Origin: Balanoglossus misakiensis
Taxonomy: Eukaryota > Hemichordata
DNA length: 64,000 nt
Direction of reading: 5' to 3'
Assembly (NCBI GenBank): GCA_040954595.2
Contig: CM082583.2
Span: forward strand, 13,578,001-13,642,000
The notes under the pieces are model-generated. The model was given only the letters and a program-made list of their open reading frames with translations, made no database searches and was not told the DNA's origin. Below, piece after piece: positions 46,076 to 60,100 of this stretch (position 1 is its first letter; every line of letters begins with the position of its first letter). The position numbers and the translations under genes are program-made.

Positions 46076-48402
46076 ATGGGTAAGTTGCCGACCGCTATTC
46101 TGTTGAAAAATAACTCGCATTTTGAACATTTCAAAGTTACTGTATTTCAACAGTGAAACACTGTATGTCGCCGGATTTTGTCATGAATGCACTGTCGTAA
46201 GAATTCAATGATCTATGAAGATATTTCTGAATTATTTGATATTTCCCTGGTAAATGGTATCGCAATACGTGGCATTATTTACAATCAGTTCAAAGGGCGA
46301 CTTTCCCGGAAACTAGTTTTGTGGCTACTGCAGGGCTATGATCCCTGACAGTGCAAGTGAAATCGTAAATACACGTACTTGTATCTGTGTGTTTCTCTGT
46401 ACATTTTCAACGATTAAGCTAGACTAGCGTGATTTTTAATAGAAACACAGCGCACAGGTTTTTGTAATAGTATATTGTAATGCTCAGAATGATCACCAGA
46501 TGGAATGAAAAAAATTCGAGCACCCCCTTCATGGATGTTACATGTAAGTTGCGTTTAGGGCGGCGAGTCTATTGAAAGAACAAGAACTACCCAAAAGCGC
46601 ATCCACTCTGCAATTTCGGACGCTTCACCCATGTATCCTGTATTTAGCTGCAGTTCAGTAGCTCGAGGCAAAACCTGAACTACTGAGCTCTTGTGTTCTG
46701 TTCGAACGGTTTTGGTTTTCTGTGGAAATGTGTACTTAAGTTATATAAAGCAAAGTCGCAGTAAATTTACAAGTCGTGGTAAAACGAAAAGTCGAAAAAT
46801 CACTATTGTGTCACCAGTTTTTGTATGTTGTAATTTATCTGTGGTATCCCTTTCAGCAGCCTCTGCTAGTGTGTCATTGTTATTGGCAAGTACTCTGACA
46901 GTGCTGTTGTTTGCCGGCATGCAGATGTACAAAACACAGCTTGCTTCAACAGAATGGATGACTGTCCTAGGAGGCTTCCTTGGTTCCAATCTATTCATCC
47001 TCATTTTAACTGTATCCTTGTCAACCAATATTCTACAATGAAAACTTGCAGTATCTTTAACTAATGATAGATTTTAGCTTCACAGATCATACATTTCTGA
47101 GGTAGCTTATGGACTCGGAAAGAGCAGTCATACATGATTTCCATTTGTCTTACTACTATCTGGATCTGACCGTCAATTTTCTGTTCACAGTGTACGTAGT
47201 ATATGCATGTTCAGTGTTCTTACAGTACCAGGGTACACACTTGTTTCATTACCGTGGATGTGTACACTGTACAATCGCAAAACTGAAAAATATTCTGTGA
47301 AAAAATCCCACCCATATAGAATTTGATTTCATATCTCTGAAGGTCATGTTAAAAATCATTGTTTGTGTGTCTTTTCCCTATTGTCCTTGACATACACAAA
47401 TACAGGCAGTCAATAACTTTGAGAGTATGGCTTTTGGTCGTGGCTTTCAAGCAAGACTTTTCCCTGAAGGTATGTCAAACTGTAATTACCACAGCTTGCC
47501 ATTCTGCCATGCAGAGACTTAAAATTGTTGTTACCTAATATTTATGTATCAGTGATTGATAAGGTTGGCACTTTCACAAAACATTGCTTTTATTTGTTAT
47601 AGTTTAGTCAATAATGCAGTTTCTTTTGAAGAAATCTATTATCAGTACAAAATAAATTGACTGCACTGTATAAATGTAATCAGCAGAAGTGTGAAATGTG
47701 TTGATGTGGCTTGCAGTCACTGAATACTACACCAAAGTTGAACAAAATGTAAAACACACTCCACTTCCAGACTGCATTTATCTGTGTGGCATTTGCAAGG
47801 TGTGTGACTTACAAAGAGCGGTCAAGTAATTTGAGTGGTTTTACAAGCGGCTATGATAATTTCTGCCAGTGACTTGTATATAATGTATTTTTCCATTGAA
47901 GCGAAAATTGAGATGTCATGTGGTGTGATAAAATTATCATCCTGCCATTGACTATTAGTTTTCTGGGGATTTTGTTTGCTTACACTCACAAAAATGTCTC
48001 TGATTTGTTTTCCAAACAGTTATAACATGCATGGTGTTGGCAATGTTTGCCTCAGGATTGGTTCACAGAGTTTGTGTAACAACATGGTAAGAACTTTACT
48101 AGCCAATGTTAGTGAATTTTGTTTTGCTGGAGAGGGAACATTTCAGTAATATTTAAATGCAATATGGAGTTTGACTCAAACAGGTGCATATGAGTTTCAA
48201 GAAGAAAAATAATACTTATTATAGTTTTTGTTTTTCACAAGTAGTGTTATGATGTATATGTAATTGTACTTTCTGATATACTTTTCTTTACAGTGCTATT
48301 TTCTCATCAGTTGCCTTGTACTACATCAACAAGATTTCTACTGCAAAATACACACCACCAGTAACAGCCACACCACAGCAACCCAGCAAAAAGAGAAAGT
48401 GA
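46076..48402 (+). CDS. KRTCAP2: KRTCAP2, oligosaccharyltransferase accessory subunit (5 exons)
   Basis: KRTCAP2 is a small ER membrane protein of the STT3A-type oligosaccharyltransferase, which couples N-glycosylation to the translocon. Exons: 46076-46079 (only ATGG), 46857-47011, 47406-47469, 48020-48086, 48294-48402. They total 399 nt, 132 aa, close to the vertebrate length of about 136, with consistent phases. Diagnostic stretches are [44 protein letters not shown] and ALYYINKIS, with a Lys/Arg-rich C-terminus (SKKRK). Three to four hydrophobic helices are visible. The start is fixed by conservation: the exon-1 ATG plus one base splices to give [11 protein letters not shown].... The longer frame through exon 2 is not conserved upstream. 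Confidence 0.95.
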
Positions 48403-48498
48403 TTTTAAATGACCACACAACAAACATAAAAGGATTTGATATGATTGTCTGTTTTTGTGACCAATGAGATCATGTATTATATTTCACACTGTTACATG

Positions 48499-48504
48499 AA
48501 TAAA
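48499..48504 (+). terminator. KRTCAP2 poly(A) signal
   Basis: AATAAA 97 nt after the KRTCAP2 stop codon, the nearest canonical signal. Confidence 0.6.
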
Positions 48505-48996
48505 GTGGTTCCTTTTTTTTTCAAAAATCAATTCACTGGAATTAGGATGAATGATTTCATAGCTGAAATGTAGCTCTTGATCATGAGAGTTTTTCAACTT
48601 GTCAAATGCACCGTCCTCTTCCACAGACAAGAACTTATGTGTGTCTCTTCTACATCCAGTATTGAATTTTTTAACATGCATGTTTGTACAGCTGTCTTTT
48701 TTGTATTACATTTCAGTTTAAGTTTAGACTAAAAATTTTAATATTTGTCGACAATAACAATGTCTGTACATAATAGAGACCAAATAGTGGGTTAAACATT
48801 TCACTTACGAGCAATTCACTGGTGGTGGCCCTCATAGTGTTGAAGTTCCACAAACTCCCTTTTTTTACATCATTCCATGATAACATTTCTGTTGGTACTA
48901 GTACCTCATACATTCACATCCTGGATAGGTTTTAAATGTTGGCAATGGATCCCATGGTCAGTTTATCTACACATTTATAAGCAGGACGAATTTTAG

Positions 48997-49123
48997 TCCA
49001 GTGGCTAGCTCTGGACTTATGCGCTGTTTGGGTCTACGCTGCTCTCCGTCCCCACAGGGTTAGGGTGGGGACGGAGAGCAGCGTAGACCCAAACAGCGCA
49101 TAAGTCCAGAGCTATCCAGTGGC
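48997..49123. mobile_element. Foldback MITE, 50-bp perfect arms, 9-bp TSD
   Basis: Left arm 49006-49055 and right arm 49065-49114 are perfect reverse complements over 50 bp around a 9-nt loop. The whole is flanked by identical 9-bp copies of TCCAGTGGC (48997-49005 and 49115-49123). The element is 109 bp, starts TAGCTCTGG and has no coding capacity. The perfect arms and intact duplication indicate a recent insertion. Confidence 0.85.
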
Positions 49124-49581
49124 AGGAGTACAGAGGATTGTCACGGTTCGAAACCCTGCAGCAGACTTGCTATAGGAGAGTGAGAATATTGTCTACGGTA
49201 TAAAACATTTGGCCTCAAACCACATTCTAGTTTAATACAACCACTGGTCTGTTTTGATTAATATTATTGGCACTGTTTTCGCTTATGCAAAACCTTATCC
49301 AAGCGTGCTTCACACTCTCTCGATCCAGCTGTCGTCAGCAGAGCGCCAGCCAGTGGCAGCAGGGAATCGCTCGACCTTTGACACGGCAATCTGTGTCACG
49401 CAGCTGATCGATCAGCTGACTCCATAGTTAGCTTACTTGAGAAAATCGCGTGGACTGATGTTGAGCACGAGCGGTGGCGGTGTCGAGCAAATCATATGTT
49501 GGTACATCTACACACATGATCTGTGAGCAAGGTAAATGATCCTCCGGCTGACGGCCTAGAATTTAATTAACCCCGACAGTG

Positions 49582-50081
49582 TTAAAGGCACGTAAGCTGT
49601 AACTTTTGGGATAATTTTCATAATTTTTGTTTCAAACTGCACTACCATTAGTCCATGCAGATGAAGGCAGTGAACTATAAACCCTAAATATGAGTGCATA
49701 TGCAAGTTTTAACCAGATAAATAATAAAGCTTTGCCGCAAGTGATTATGGCCGCCACCGTGGGAAAATGCAAGAAACAATGAAAATGTTGCATTTCCGAT
49801 TGTGAAACTTCATAAACAAAACATGATCTCATCCACTTGGGCTCATGGAAGTAAATGTACACCACTGAGACATCAGATTTTCATTTTTCATTGCAATATT
49901 GCACTTTTTTTAAAATTGCAGGAATTTTCGTTTTTCTTTAATTTTTGGTCATTTCGTCATAAATAAGTGTTGAGCTTGATATATTATCATGAAATATCAT
50001 TTAATAGACATAATTAAAAGCATATATGAGATTATTTAAAACTTTAATTTTTTTATCCAGTTGCAGCTTACGTGCCTTTAA
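49582..50081. mobile_element. TTAA-bounded MITE (500 bp)
   Basis: The left end TTAAAGGCACGTAAGCTG (49582) recurs inverted at the right end (CAGCTTACGTGCCTTTAA, ending 50081), extending with one mismatch into TAAC/CAAC. TTAA at both borders fits a piggyBac/Kolobok-type target. There is no transposase frame. Interior sequence around 49.63-49.75 kb recurs at 51.3-51.44 kb. Confidence 0.65.
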
Positions 50082-50150
50082 TACAACCTGAAAAATGTCC
50101 GAAAATAACTGCAGTACCGTAGCAATGAAGAGATGATTGTGACAAACCCA

Positions 50151-50188
50151 GTCAAACCATGGAGGTACTAGTACCTCCATGGTTTGAC
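50151..50188. repeat. 38-bp perfect palindrome
   Basis: Two 19-base halves starting GTCAAACCATGG meet at the centre ACTAGT with no spacer. A further partial direct copy (TAGTACCTCCATGGTCAAAC) follows immediately. Confidence 0.9.
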
Positions 50189-50230
50189 TAGTACCTCCAT
50201 GGTCAAACTTACATAATCTAAATGATTGTG

Positions 50231-50289
50231 GCGGGTGCTGCTAGGTTGACTGGTGTATACGCAGTCGTCAACCTAGCAGCAGCACCCGC
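50231..50289. repeat. Inverted repeat, about 20-bp arms
   Basis: GCGGGTGCTGCTAGGTTGAC at 50231-50250 recurs inverted at 50267-50289 with one extra GCT unit. The spacer is 16 nt. It lies 40 bp from the 38-bp palindrome. Confidence 0.85.
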
Positions 50290-50309
50290 TACTGAAAAAT
50301 TGTACAAGT

Positions 50310-50600
50310 TCAAACTACAGGGATGGGGAGAGGGTCAAAAGTGTACATTTTTGCCAAAATTACAGGGACCAGATTATTAGGATCCTTGTAACACAAGCTG
50401 GCAAATCTTAAACTTCTAACACGAGAAAATAGGCCCCTAGGTGGATTCTGGACTTGCAGAAGAATTGTATGTGTGCAGGGGTCGAAAGTCCACTGGAAGC
50501 TAAACCCAGGGGTCAGAAGTCTACATTTTGCCAACAGTTCCGTGGACAAAAGTCTACCTGAGGTGAAAAATGGGGTCAAAACTGTGGCATATGTTACCAT
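50310..50600. repeat. Diverged tandem-like low-complexity repeat
   Basis: Loosely repeated phrases of the form GGGGTC(A/G)AAAGT..AC and TTGCCA recur about three times across this stretch. It produces an uninterrupted minus-strand frame with no family resemblance, so I treat it as repeat and not gene. Confidence 0.45.
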
Positions 50601-50853
50601 GATTAATGCTGAATGTTCTACCACAAAAATCTCTATTGTAATACAATAGTAGAGATGTTTGTATGGTATGTTATCATATCTCAAAATGGCAAAGTAAAGT
50701 GTATGTGACCATTTTATTTTTTTTCCACAGGGTGCAATCAGTTAGTAATCATCAAAGCAACAACACAATTCACATTCAAGATTTGGATATTGAGGGATTA
50801 AAACACCATCTGCATAATTGGTATTGGTTTATTGCCCTACCATCAACTCAAAC

Positions 50854-53181
<2,328 letters not shown>

Positions 53182-54175
53182 TATTCACAGATATGTTCCA
53201 CTAAGAAGTACCCATATTTTTTGGGAATGTTTCATTCTGTGAAAGTATACTTTATTCATCTATTCTTAAGAAAAATACAATGTACATAAAAAGTGATTCT
53301 GAATTCATTTGAAATATCAAAAAGTAAAGGTCCATTAACTCTAACACTTGAGTCTTTTCAGTATGATGGATCACTTTTGGTCTATTGTTCTAACCCTTGA
53401 AACATGACAAAATTGTCAGTATTTTACTTGACAACACTAAATTTGTGAAACAACCGTTGTAATGCTTAGGTTAGCTCTAGAATGAATGAAAGTCCGGACT
53501 TGACCAAGTTGATAGACTACAAGGTACTAGTATTTAATAATGATTCAGAGATATGAACAATAAACTGCAGTAGTAGTACACTGAAAAAATGTCAAAAATG
53601 CTCAAAGATATAGGAGTATAAAACCAGAAAATGCTAACCTTTCTGAAAAGTTTTCCAATCGTATCTAAACATGGCGCATCAGAATGTGTCATCAGAAAAC
53701 TGATTGAAGTGACGAATTCTATATTTGCTTTCAATCTCTATAAACTTCATAAAAAAAAAACAGTCAATGCGAAAAAAAGTCTAACATTATTTCTAGCCTG
53801 AACTGTGTTCATGAACTGCAGAATCCAGTATATTGTCATTGACAATAACTTTTAAAAAGATTCTATTCAAATTTTGAATTTTCTTTTCCAGCACAACTTG
53901 TAATACTCAGGAATTATTAAATATACATGTACATTGTATTAATTTTATCCTTAATATAATGGTCTCGTCTCTATCTGAGTTCATTTTGACCTCACATGAT
54001 CACATCATGATTATGGCATTGTGTGTGTCTGTTAGCCCAATATCTCAAGAACAGCTGATCCGAGTTCAAGCTGGTTTGGTACACATGTTCTAGTTTGAAA
54101 TGACAAGAAGTGATTAGTTTTTGGTGACAGTGGCCAGCGAATTAATCCAATTATGAACGAAAGAAAATTGTCTGT
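53182..54175. other. NUDT12 3' flank, no gene seen
   Basis: AT-rich sequence containing the NUDT12 3' UTR and an AATAAA at 53559. I see no coding frame or element. Confidence 0.4.
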
Positions 54176-54679
54176 CAATGCAATCCTATGGACGATGCTG
54201 AAGTTAGTGTCGGTTTCGGATTCGGATTCGGGTTCGAGAGACTGAAAGTAGTTAAGCATTTTCGAGCGACCATCGCGGTTTGGCATCTGCATTACGAGTA
54301 TGAAAATAACTCTTAAAAATATGAATATATTTGATCAAACTCTCTCGACATTATACGTATGACATATTTGGCACCAAAACACTGTTTTTTCACATCGGAA
54401 ATTGTTAAATACATATTTTATTATCGAAAAACATACTTCAATGATAGAAAGATAATATTTTGTAATTTTCGGTTTGAATAAACATTTTTTGGGATGAGAA
54501 AAATGTCATACATAATAAGTGCAGATTAAATCAAATTTATTCGTGTTTTAGTAAATTAACTTTCATCCTCGTACTGCAGATGCTGAACCGCGATGGTTGC
54601 CCGAAACTAAACTACTTTCAGTCCCTCCAACCCGAATCCGAAACCGAATCCGACTCTTACTTCAGTATCGTATTCTATG

Positions 54680-55540
54680 TAGTCTCGGTTACCCAGAGCC
54701 CTCTGCTTCTTCCGTTAGGCACTCCAGAAAGAGGGTCTGGGGAAACCCGGTAGACAAACCGTCAGGCGGAATCGGGACAGCTGCGATGCATGACGGGAGA
54801 TTAATATTCGATACGATATTATGATATGTCGATATTAGAAAACTATTTACCGAACTTCTCTCTCTCTTTTCAATTTGTATACAGTTTTAGCAGGTCTAGC
54901 ACTTCTCAGCATGTTTTCTTTATCGTATGTCATACATGTCGGCCGTTAGTCTCGGTTACCCAGAGCCCTCTGCTTCTTCCGTTAGGCACTCCAGAAAGAG
55001 GGTCTGGGGAAACCCGGTAGACTAACCGTCAGGCGGAATCGGGACAGCTGCGATGCATGACGGGAGATTAATATTCGATACGATATTATGATATGTCGAT
55101 ATTAGAAAACTATTTACCGAACTTCTCTCTCTCTTTTCAATTTGTATACAGTTTTAGCAGGTCTAGCACTTCTCAGCATGTTTTCTTTATCGTATGTCAT
55201 ACATGTCGGCCGTGGGTTCGCGCGCAGGACGTCGCCATTTTGGAATATTAATCTCCCGTCATGCATCGCAGCTGTCCCGATTCCGCCTGACGGTTAGTCT
55301 ACCGGGTTTCCCCAGACCCTCTTTCTGGAGTGCCTAACGGAAGAAGCAGAGGGCTCTGGGTAACCGAGACTAGTCGGCCGTGGGTTCGCGCGCAGGACGT
55401 CGCCATTTTGGAATATTAATCTCCCGTCATGCATCGCAGCTGTCCCGATTCCGCCTGACGGTTTGTCTACCGGGTTTCCCCAGACCCTCTTTCTGGAGTG
55501 CCTAACGGAAGAAGCAGAGGGCTCTGGGTAACCGAGACTA
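54680..55540. mobile_element. Outer 426-bp long-TIR MITE, interrupted
   Basis: It begins TAGTCTCGGTTACCC and ends GGGTAACCGAGACTA. The TIRs are 130 bp (54680-54809 and 55411-55540). It is flanked by a 9-bp duplication TATTCTATG (54671-54679 and 55541-55549). Removing the inner insertion and one copy of its duplication leaves exactly 426 bp. It is non-coding. A Mutator-like origin is suggested by the long TIRs and 9-bp duplication but not proven. Confidence 0.88.
54947..55372. mobile_element. Inner 426-bp long-TIR MITE, self-nested
   Basis: A complete 426-bp copy with 130-bp TIRs, inserted in the unique middle of the outer copy. It is flanked by the 9-bp duplication GTCGGCCGT (54938-54946 and 55373-55381). 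It differs from the outer copy at one TIR position, and the difference is present in both arms (see findings). This near identity implies very recent activity. Confidence 0.9.
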
Positions 55541-55570
55541 TATTCTATGGAGAATGCGTTTGGTATTAGA

Positions 55571-57146
55571 CCATAGAGGGCGTCCTAATGTTCAAACCTT
55601 TGCGTGTAAGGAAAATAAGTAATTCAGTGATTTATCGAGAAAATTCAGCATACCTAAAAAGCAACACCTACAACCGGTCGCAGGCGTCCCGGCCCGCGCC
55701 TTCATCAAGGCCGGCGAGCCCCGGCCCCTCACCATCATGCGGTATGGCGCGGCATGGGCATAAATGACAAATAACAAACAAACACACAAGAGCAAGACAA
55801 AATGGCTGACTCCATGCTGAGGAGTGTGAATTGTGTCATAAATGAATTGCTATCCTCCTGAAATTCATGAGTGATTCTTGTAATCGTGGTCAATTGTTGA
55901 TTTTCTGGTAAATAATCTTTTGGAGGTACATTTTCCTCGTCTCGTTCGTGAAGCAGCGTGCGGAGAGCGTGAAGTCGCTAAGTTTGTTGTACGCGTGACA
56001 CTTCGGATACTGTACCGTGTTCATCATTCATACTCTGTGAGTAGTACATATCAACAACTTGCCGCTGGGTAAACTGTCACATTCTACTGTCTGCGTGCTT
56101 GGTTTTGCTATACATGTAGTAACATGTTGCCATGATCACTGCGCACGCTTAGTTAACCACGGTGCATTCCGTCATGATGTGCGTTTCGATTCCAGCTCAG
56201 CTGTTCAGTACGTGTCGTCTGATTTGGATATTTCAATTTTCACCCCCCCCCCCCCGACATCTGTACAGCTGTGACATTGTTTAAATAACTCCTGCACCAG
56301 CTGTATCTCAAAAGAATGCTGATGTAGCACCGGTGCTGCTAGAAAGAATATAGCATGATTTTTTGCGCTACATAACAGCGTGCAGCAAGATGTTGCAATA
56401 ACCTTACGTAACCTTACGTTGTTTTCTGACCGCAGGCTAGTTTGCCTCTATGGTCAGCTCTTCACTATTCAATGTTATTATTGTGTTCTGATTTCCGTGT
56501 GTGATATCTGCCTTGTAGTTGTACAATAGATCCTGATTCTTCCAATGATTATCCAGACGATTTTTGAAGCTATTTGTTGATGGTGCATTACGGTAATTAT
56601 TGTTTCTGGTAACCTGTTCCATGTATTAATTACTCTCAAGGAGAAGAAGTTTTTCCTTAGTTGTAATCTTGAATGTTGATGAAATAGTTGTTTTCCGTGA
56701 CCTCTAAGTCCACTTCTTGATGTGCAGTCTGTTTTGGCTTAATGAATGATGTAGTTCTGGGTCATATTTGTTGTTTACAATTTTAAACAGTTCTATCATG
56801 TCCCCTCGTGTCCTTCTGTATGCTAATGTAGAAGACATGTAGTGTGATGTACAGTTTCAGCACAGTAATCAACATCAGCCCCCCCCCCCCCTTCCCAAAG
56901 CAAAAATTACACATGTATTAGTTATCCATGGCCCCTAATGTAACAGCATGCATTCAGGCATTTTGAGTGACTGCTAATAGAAAAACAACCTGAGTATTGG
57001 GGAATTCAGGAAATGAAGACTTCCTTGTTATTGTCCTTTGAATAGTTATGTACAAAGCCATGCACATGCTGATTTATTCAGCACAGAAGATAATCAATAA
57101 TCATGACATTGAATTTGCTCATTTCAGTAAATGATAGATATAGAGA
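55571..57146. other. Spacer before IPO11 with LINE remnant
   Basis: No host exon is evident. It holds C homopolymers at about 56244-56254 and 56880-56890 and an antisense LINE fragment (listed separately). The promoter and 5' UTR of IPO11 presumably start here. Confidence 0.4.
56437..56830 (-). mobile_element. LINE 3'-end fragment
   Basis: Minus-strand frames with stops spell the conserved C-terminal part of a CR1/Jockey-type LINE ORF2: RRTRGDMIELFKIV-like, KEKLLLLES-like, then NAPSTNSFKNRLDNHW. It is 5'-truncated and broken by stop codons. Confidence 0.72.
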
Positions 57147-60100
57147 ATGGATTTTGAAACAGCAGGTCAGATGGTGTTACAGACTCTAAACAGAGCTGCC
57201 AGTCAAGATGCATCCACTCTGAAACCAGCTGAACAACAGCTAAGGCAATGGGAAACTCAGCCAGGATTTTACTCCATTCTTGTGGTAAGTTTTTTTTGTG
57301 TGTGGGGTGGGTTGGGTGGTAACTACTTTATTCTCTTCCCCTGTGACAATGGTCTAAATATAACAAGAGTACAATGTGAATGCCTTCTTTATAGTATTTA
57401 TGTACAATTGCTGATGGTTATCACATGGCACTTGTATGCACACTCATGAAATTTGCCCATAAATGATGTACAAACTGTGATAGAGGTGGCCACTAACAAA
57501 GGTTTGACTACTGTATGTATGTGGTCCAACGATGCAGTGTGACACACATGCTTGAACCACTTCTCCACAGATTGAGAAATTGTACTATAACATATATGAT
57601 TATCAATTTGTTTCTTTTCAATGTTGATCATTTTGTCATGATTTGTTATTGCTGGAGCTATTTCGATGAGCTATGTTGCAATTGATATCATTCAACTCAG
57701 ACTGAGTATACCATACTTCTGTACTACCAATATGTACACCTTCATATCACAGTTCCAGACAAACTCTCAGTCACTTAGAAACATTGTAAGAAGCAGCAGT
57801 ACCTCATCAGATTTCATTCCAACATGATTAATTTTGTTCATTGTTATAATCTCTAAGACTACAGAATGTCATTGGCAATTAGTTGTTAATTCCAATGACA
57901 ACATTACTCAGTGCAATTCACAAGTTATGTATAATTTACTTGTGTATCATTTACTATCAAGTTCACATTACATTGTTTTACCTGTGATTATTTTTAGGCA
58001 ATATTTACAAACCATTCAATTGATATTAATATCAGATGGTTAGCCGTTTTGTATTTTAAAAATGGAGTGGACAGGTATTGGCGAAAAACTGCACCTCAGT
58101 AAGTTGAGATTTTGGTACCTTTCATCCTGGAATAAATACTTGAAAAACACAACGTACCAAATCTTGGTCTTGGAAAACTGTCACTGCTCTGAGCTTATTG
58201 AGTGGATCGGAATTTGACTTGAGCATTAATGTTTACTGACATATGTAAATGTAGCTATGCAAGAAAAACAAGATCTCAGAAGTAAACCACATCTGCTAAG
58301 AAGTTTCCTATATGTTAATGTTTTACATCCTTTCTGTATGGCAGTGCAATACCAGAAGAGGAAAAAGACGGCCTGAGGAAGCAGTTGATCAGGCGTTTTG
58401 ATGAGCCTTTCAACCAAGTAGCCACACAACTTGCTGTTGTCATAGCAAAGATTTCACGCCTTGATTGCCCAAGAAATTGGCCTGATCTCATTCCATCTCT
58501 ACTAGAAGCTGTAAAGCAGCCAGAACAATTATACCAACAGAGGGCGCTGCTTACATTGCATCATGTTACCAAGACCTTGGCGTCAAAACGACTTGCAAAC
58601 GATCGGAAGCTATTTCAAGAGGTAATACAGTACTACATCATTTGGGCAGAGTTTTGTGATAAATAACTTTATACATGTATTGCTTTTCTTTTTATGTGTC
58701 AATTGTGTTCTGAAGTTTAAAATATTGGGTAATATTCCACTTGAATCTGACTCAAGAAATTTGGCAATGATTCCTCTACAGCTGACCAATGGTATATTTA
58801 GTTTTGTACTGAGGCTATGGAGTGAACATACAGATGCATTTCTAAAACATGTTCCTTGTCAAGATGCCAGCATGGTCAGTTCACTAGAACTCAGTTTACT
58901 GGCTTTGAGAGGTATGTCTGTCTAAATCTTTCTAATGTGTTCTTCAGGCAGTAGAGTGTATTTTTGTGTGGCTGGTATGGTGCAGAAAGTTTGTTTGATA
59001 TTTGAGGTATTTACACTGATTTGAGGGTGGGGTACATTTGTAGTGATTTGTAACATATACCGGTGTAAATAGCAAAAATCGTTCAACTCATTCTCTGGGC
59101 AGGTACTGTACTGATACAACATTTAGTTTGGAGGGGTATATTTTTTTGCAGAGTCAGTTTTATGGTGTGGTACTGTTAAATTTTGCAATATACGCAACTA
59201 AAACCTGAATTTGATTTTTCAGTTCTTCGCAAGCTTTTGGTGTATGGTATCAGCCAGCCACATGATTTTCCAGATGTCATGGTGAGTTCAAGGTCCAAAT
59301 TCCTCATTTATCTTAAGATGTCCTGTAGACCAGTTAATTATGTGATCAATATCATGACTAAGAATAATCTTTTATAGATTAGTTTCATTAAACCATTTTG
59401 GTCACTTGTCAATCTGTGTTAAGTGATGCTACAATGTACATATGATTTTACCAGGGGACTCAAACAAGCCTGTTATTGAAAGAATAGAAAATAACGAAAC
59501 AAGTCTGCTTCTTTCGTGTTTTCACCTTGCAGATGTTTATTAACCTCACCTTTCATAGACTCAAAGAAATATTAAATATCAGTAAGTATTTTTCGTATTT
59601 GAGTCCTCACTGACATGGCTTTGACTCAGCTCATGTGTGTGTGTGTGTGTACAGATATAATCCATTTTTTCTGGTGCCAAATACATTCCTGTGACAGGTA
59701 TGACTTGCATATGAATGTGGGACACATCGTTTATAGACCTCAATACTCAAGTCTTTGTCATCATCTTCGATATTTAAATTTGTATAGTGTGGTTTAAAGA
59801 TATGTAAATAGTAAACTGAACCAATTCTATAAGAACTTAGCAAATGTAAGTAAAGGAACCGTGCAAGTCAATGCCTGTTGCAGTACAATCCAATATGGCT
59901 GCTAGGTGGCTATTTCTTAATATATCCTGAGCAACTCTGTCGACATACCGGAACAAGTTAGTATAAGAATGTTTTACTATTATGCACATAGGCAGGTGGA
60001 TTTGAGTTGTTATACGATCGAATATGGTTGCCTGAAGCTTGAAGATCACTTTGTTTCCAAGTTTTCATGTCCAGAGCAGATACATGACAGAACCAATTCC

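Larger units (their letters stand above)
54184..55570. mobile_element. Older inverted-repeat element, split by a younger nested MITE
   Basis: A left arm at about 54184-54315 recurs inverted at about 54545-54679 with roughly 80-85% similarity by eye. Shared landmarks are GATGCTGAAGT/ACTTCAGTATC, the TTCGGATTCGG array, CTGAAAGTAGTT and ACCATCGCGGTT. Its right terminus is interrupted at 54680 by the 426-bp MITE and resumes after 55540 (TATTCTATGGAG). The arm divergence makes it older than its insertion. The outer limits are approximate. Confidence 0.6.

Noticed and set aside
50310-50684. 124-codon minus-strand frame upstream of NUDT12
   Set aside because: It covers a loosely repeated GGGGTCAAAAGT-type sequence. 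No domain, and the frame follows from repeat composition.
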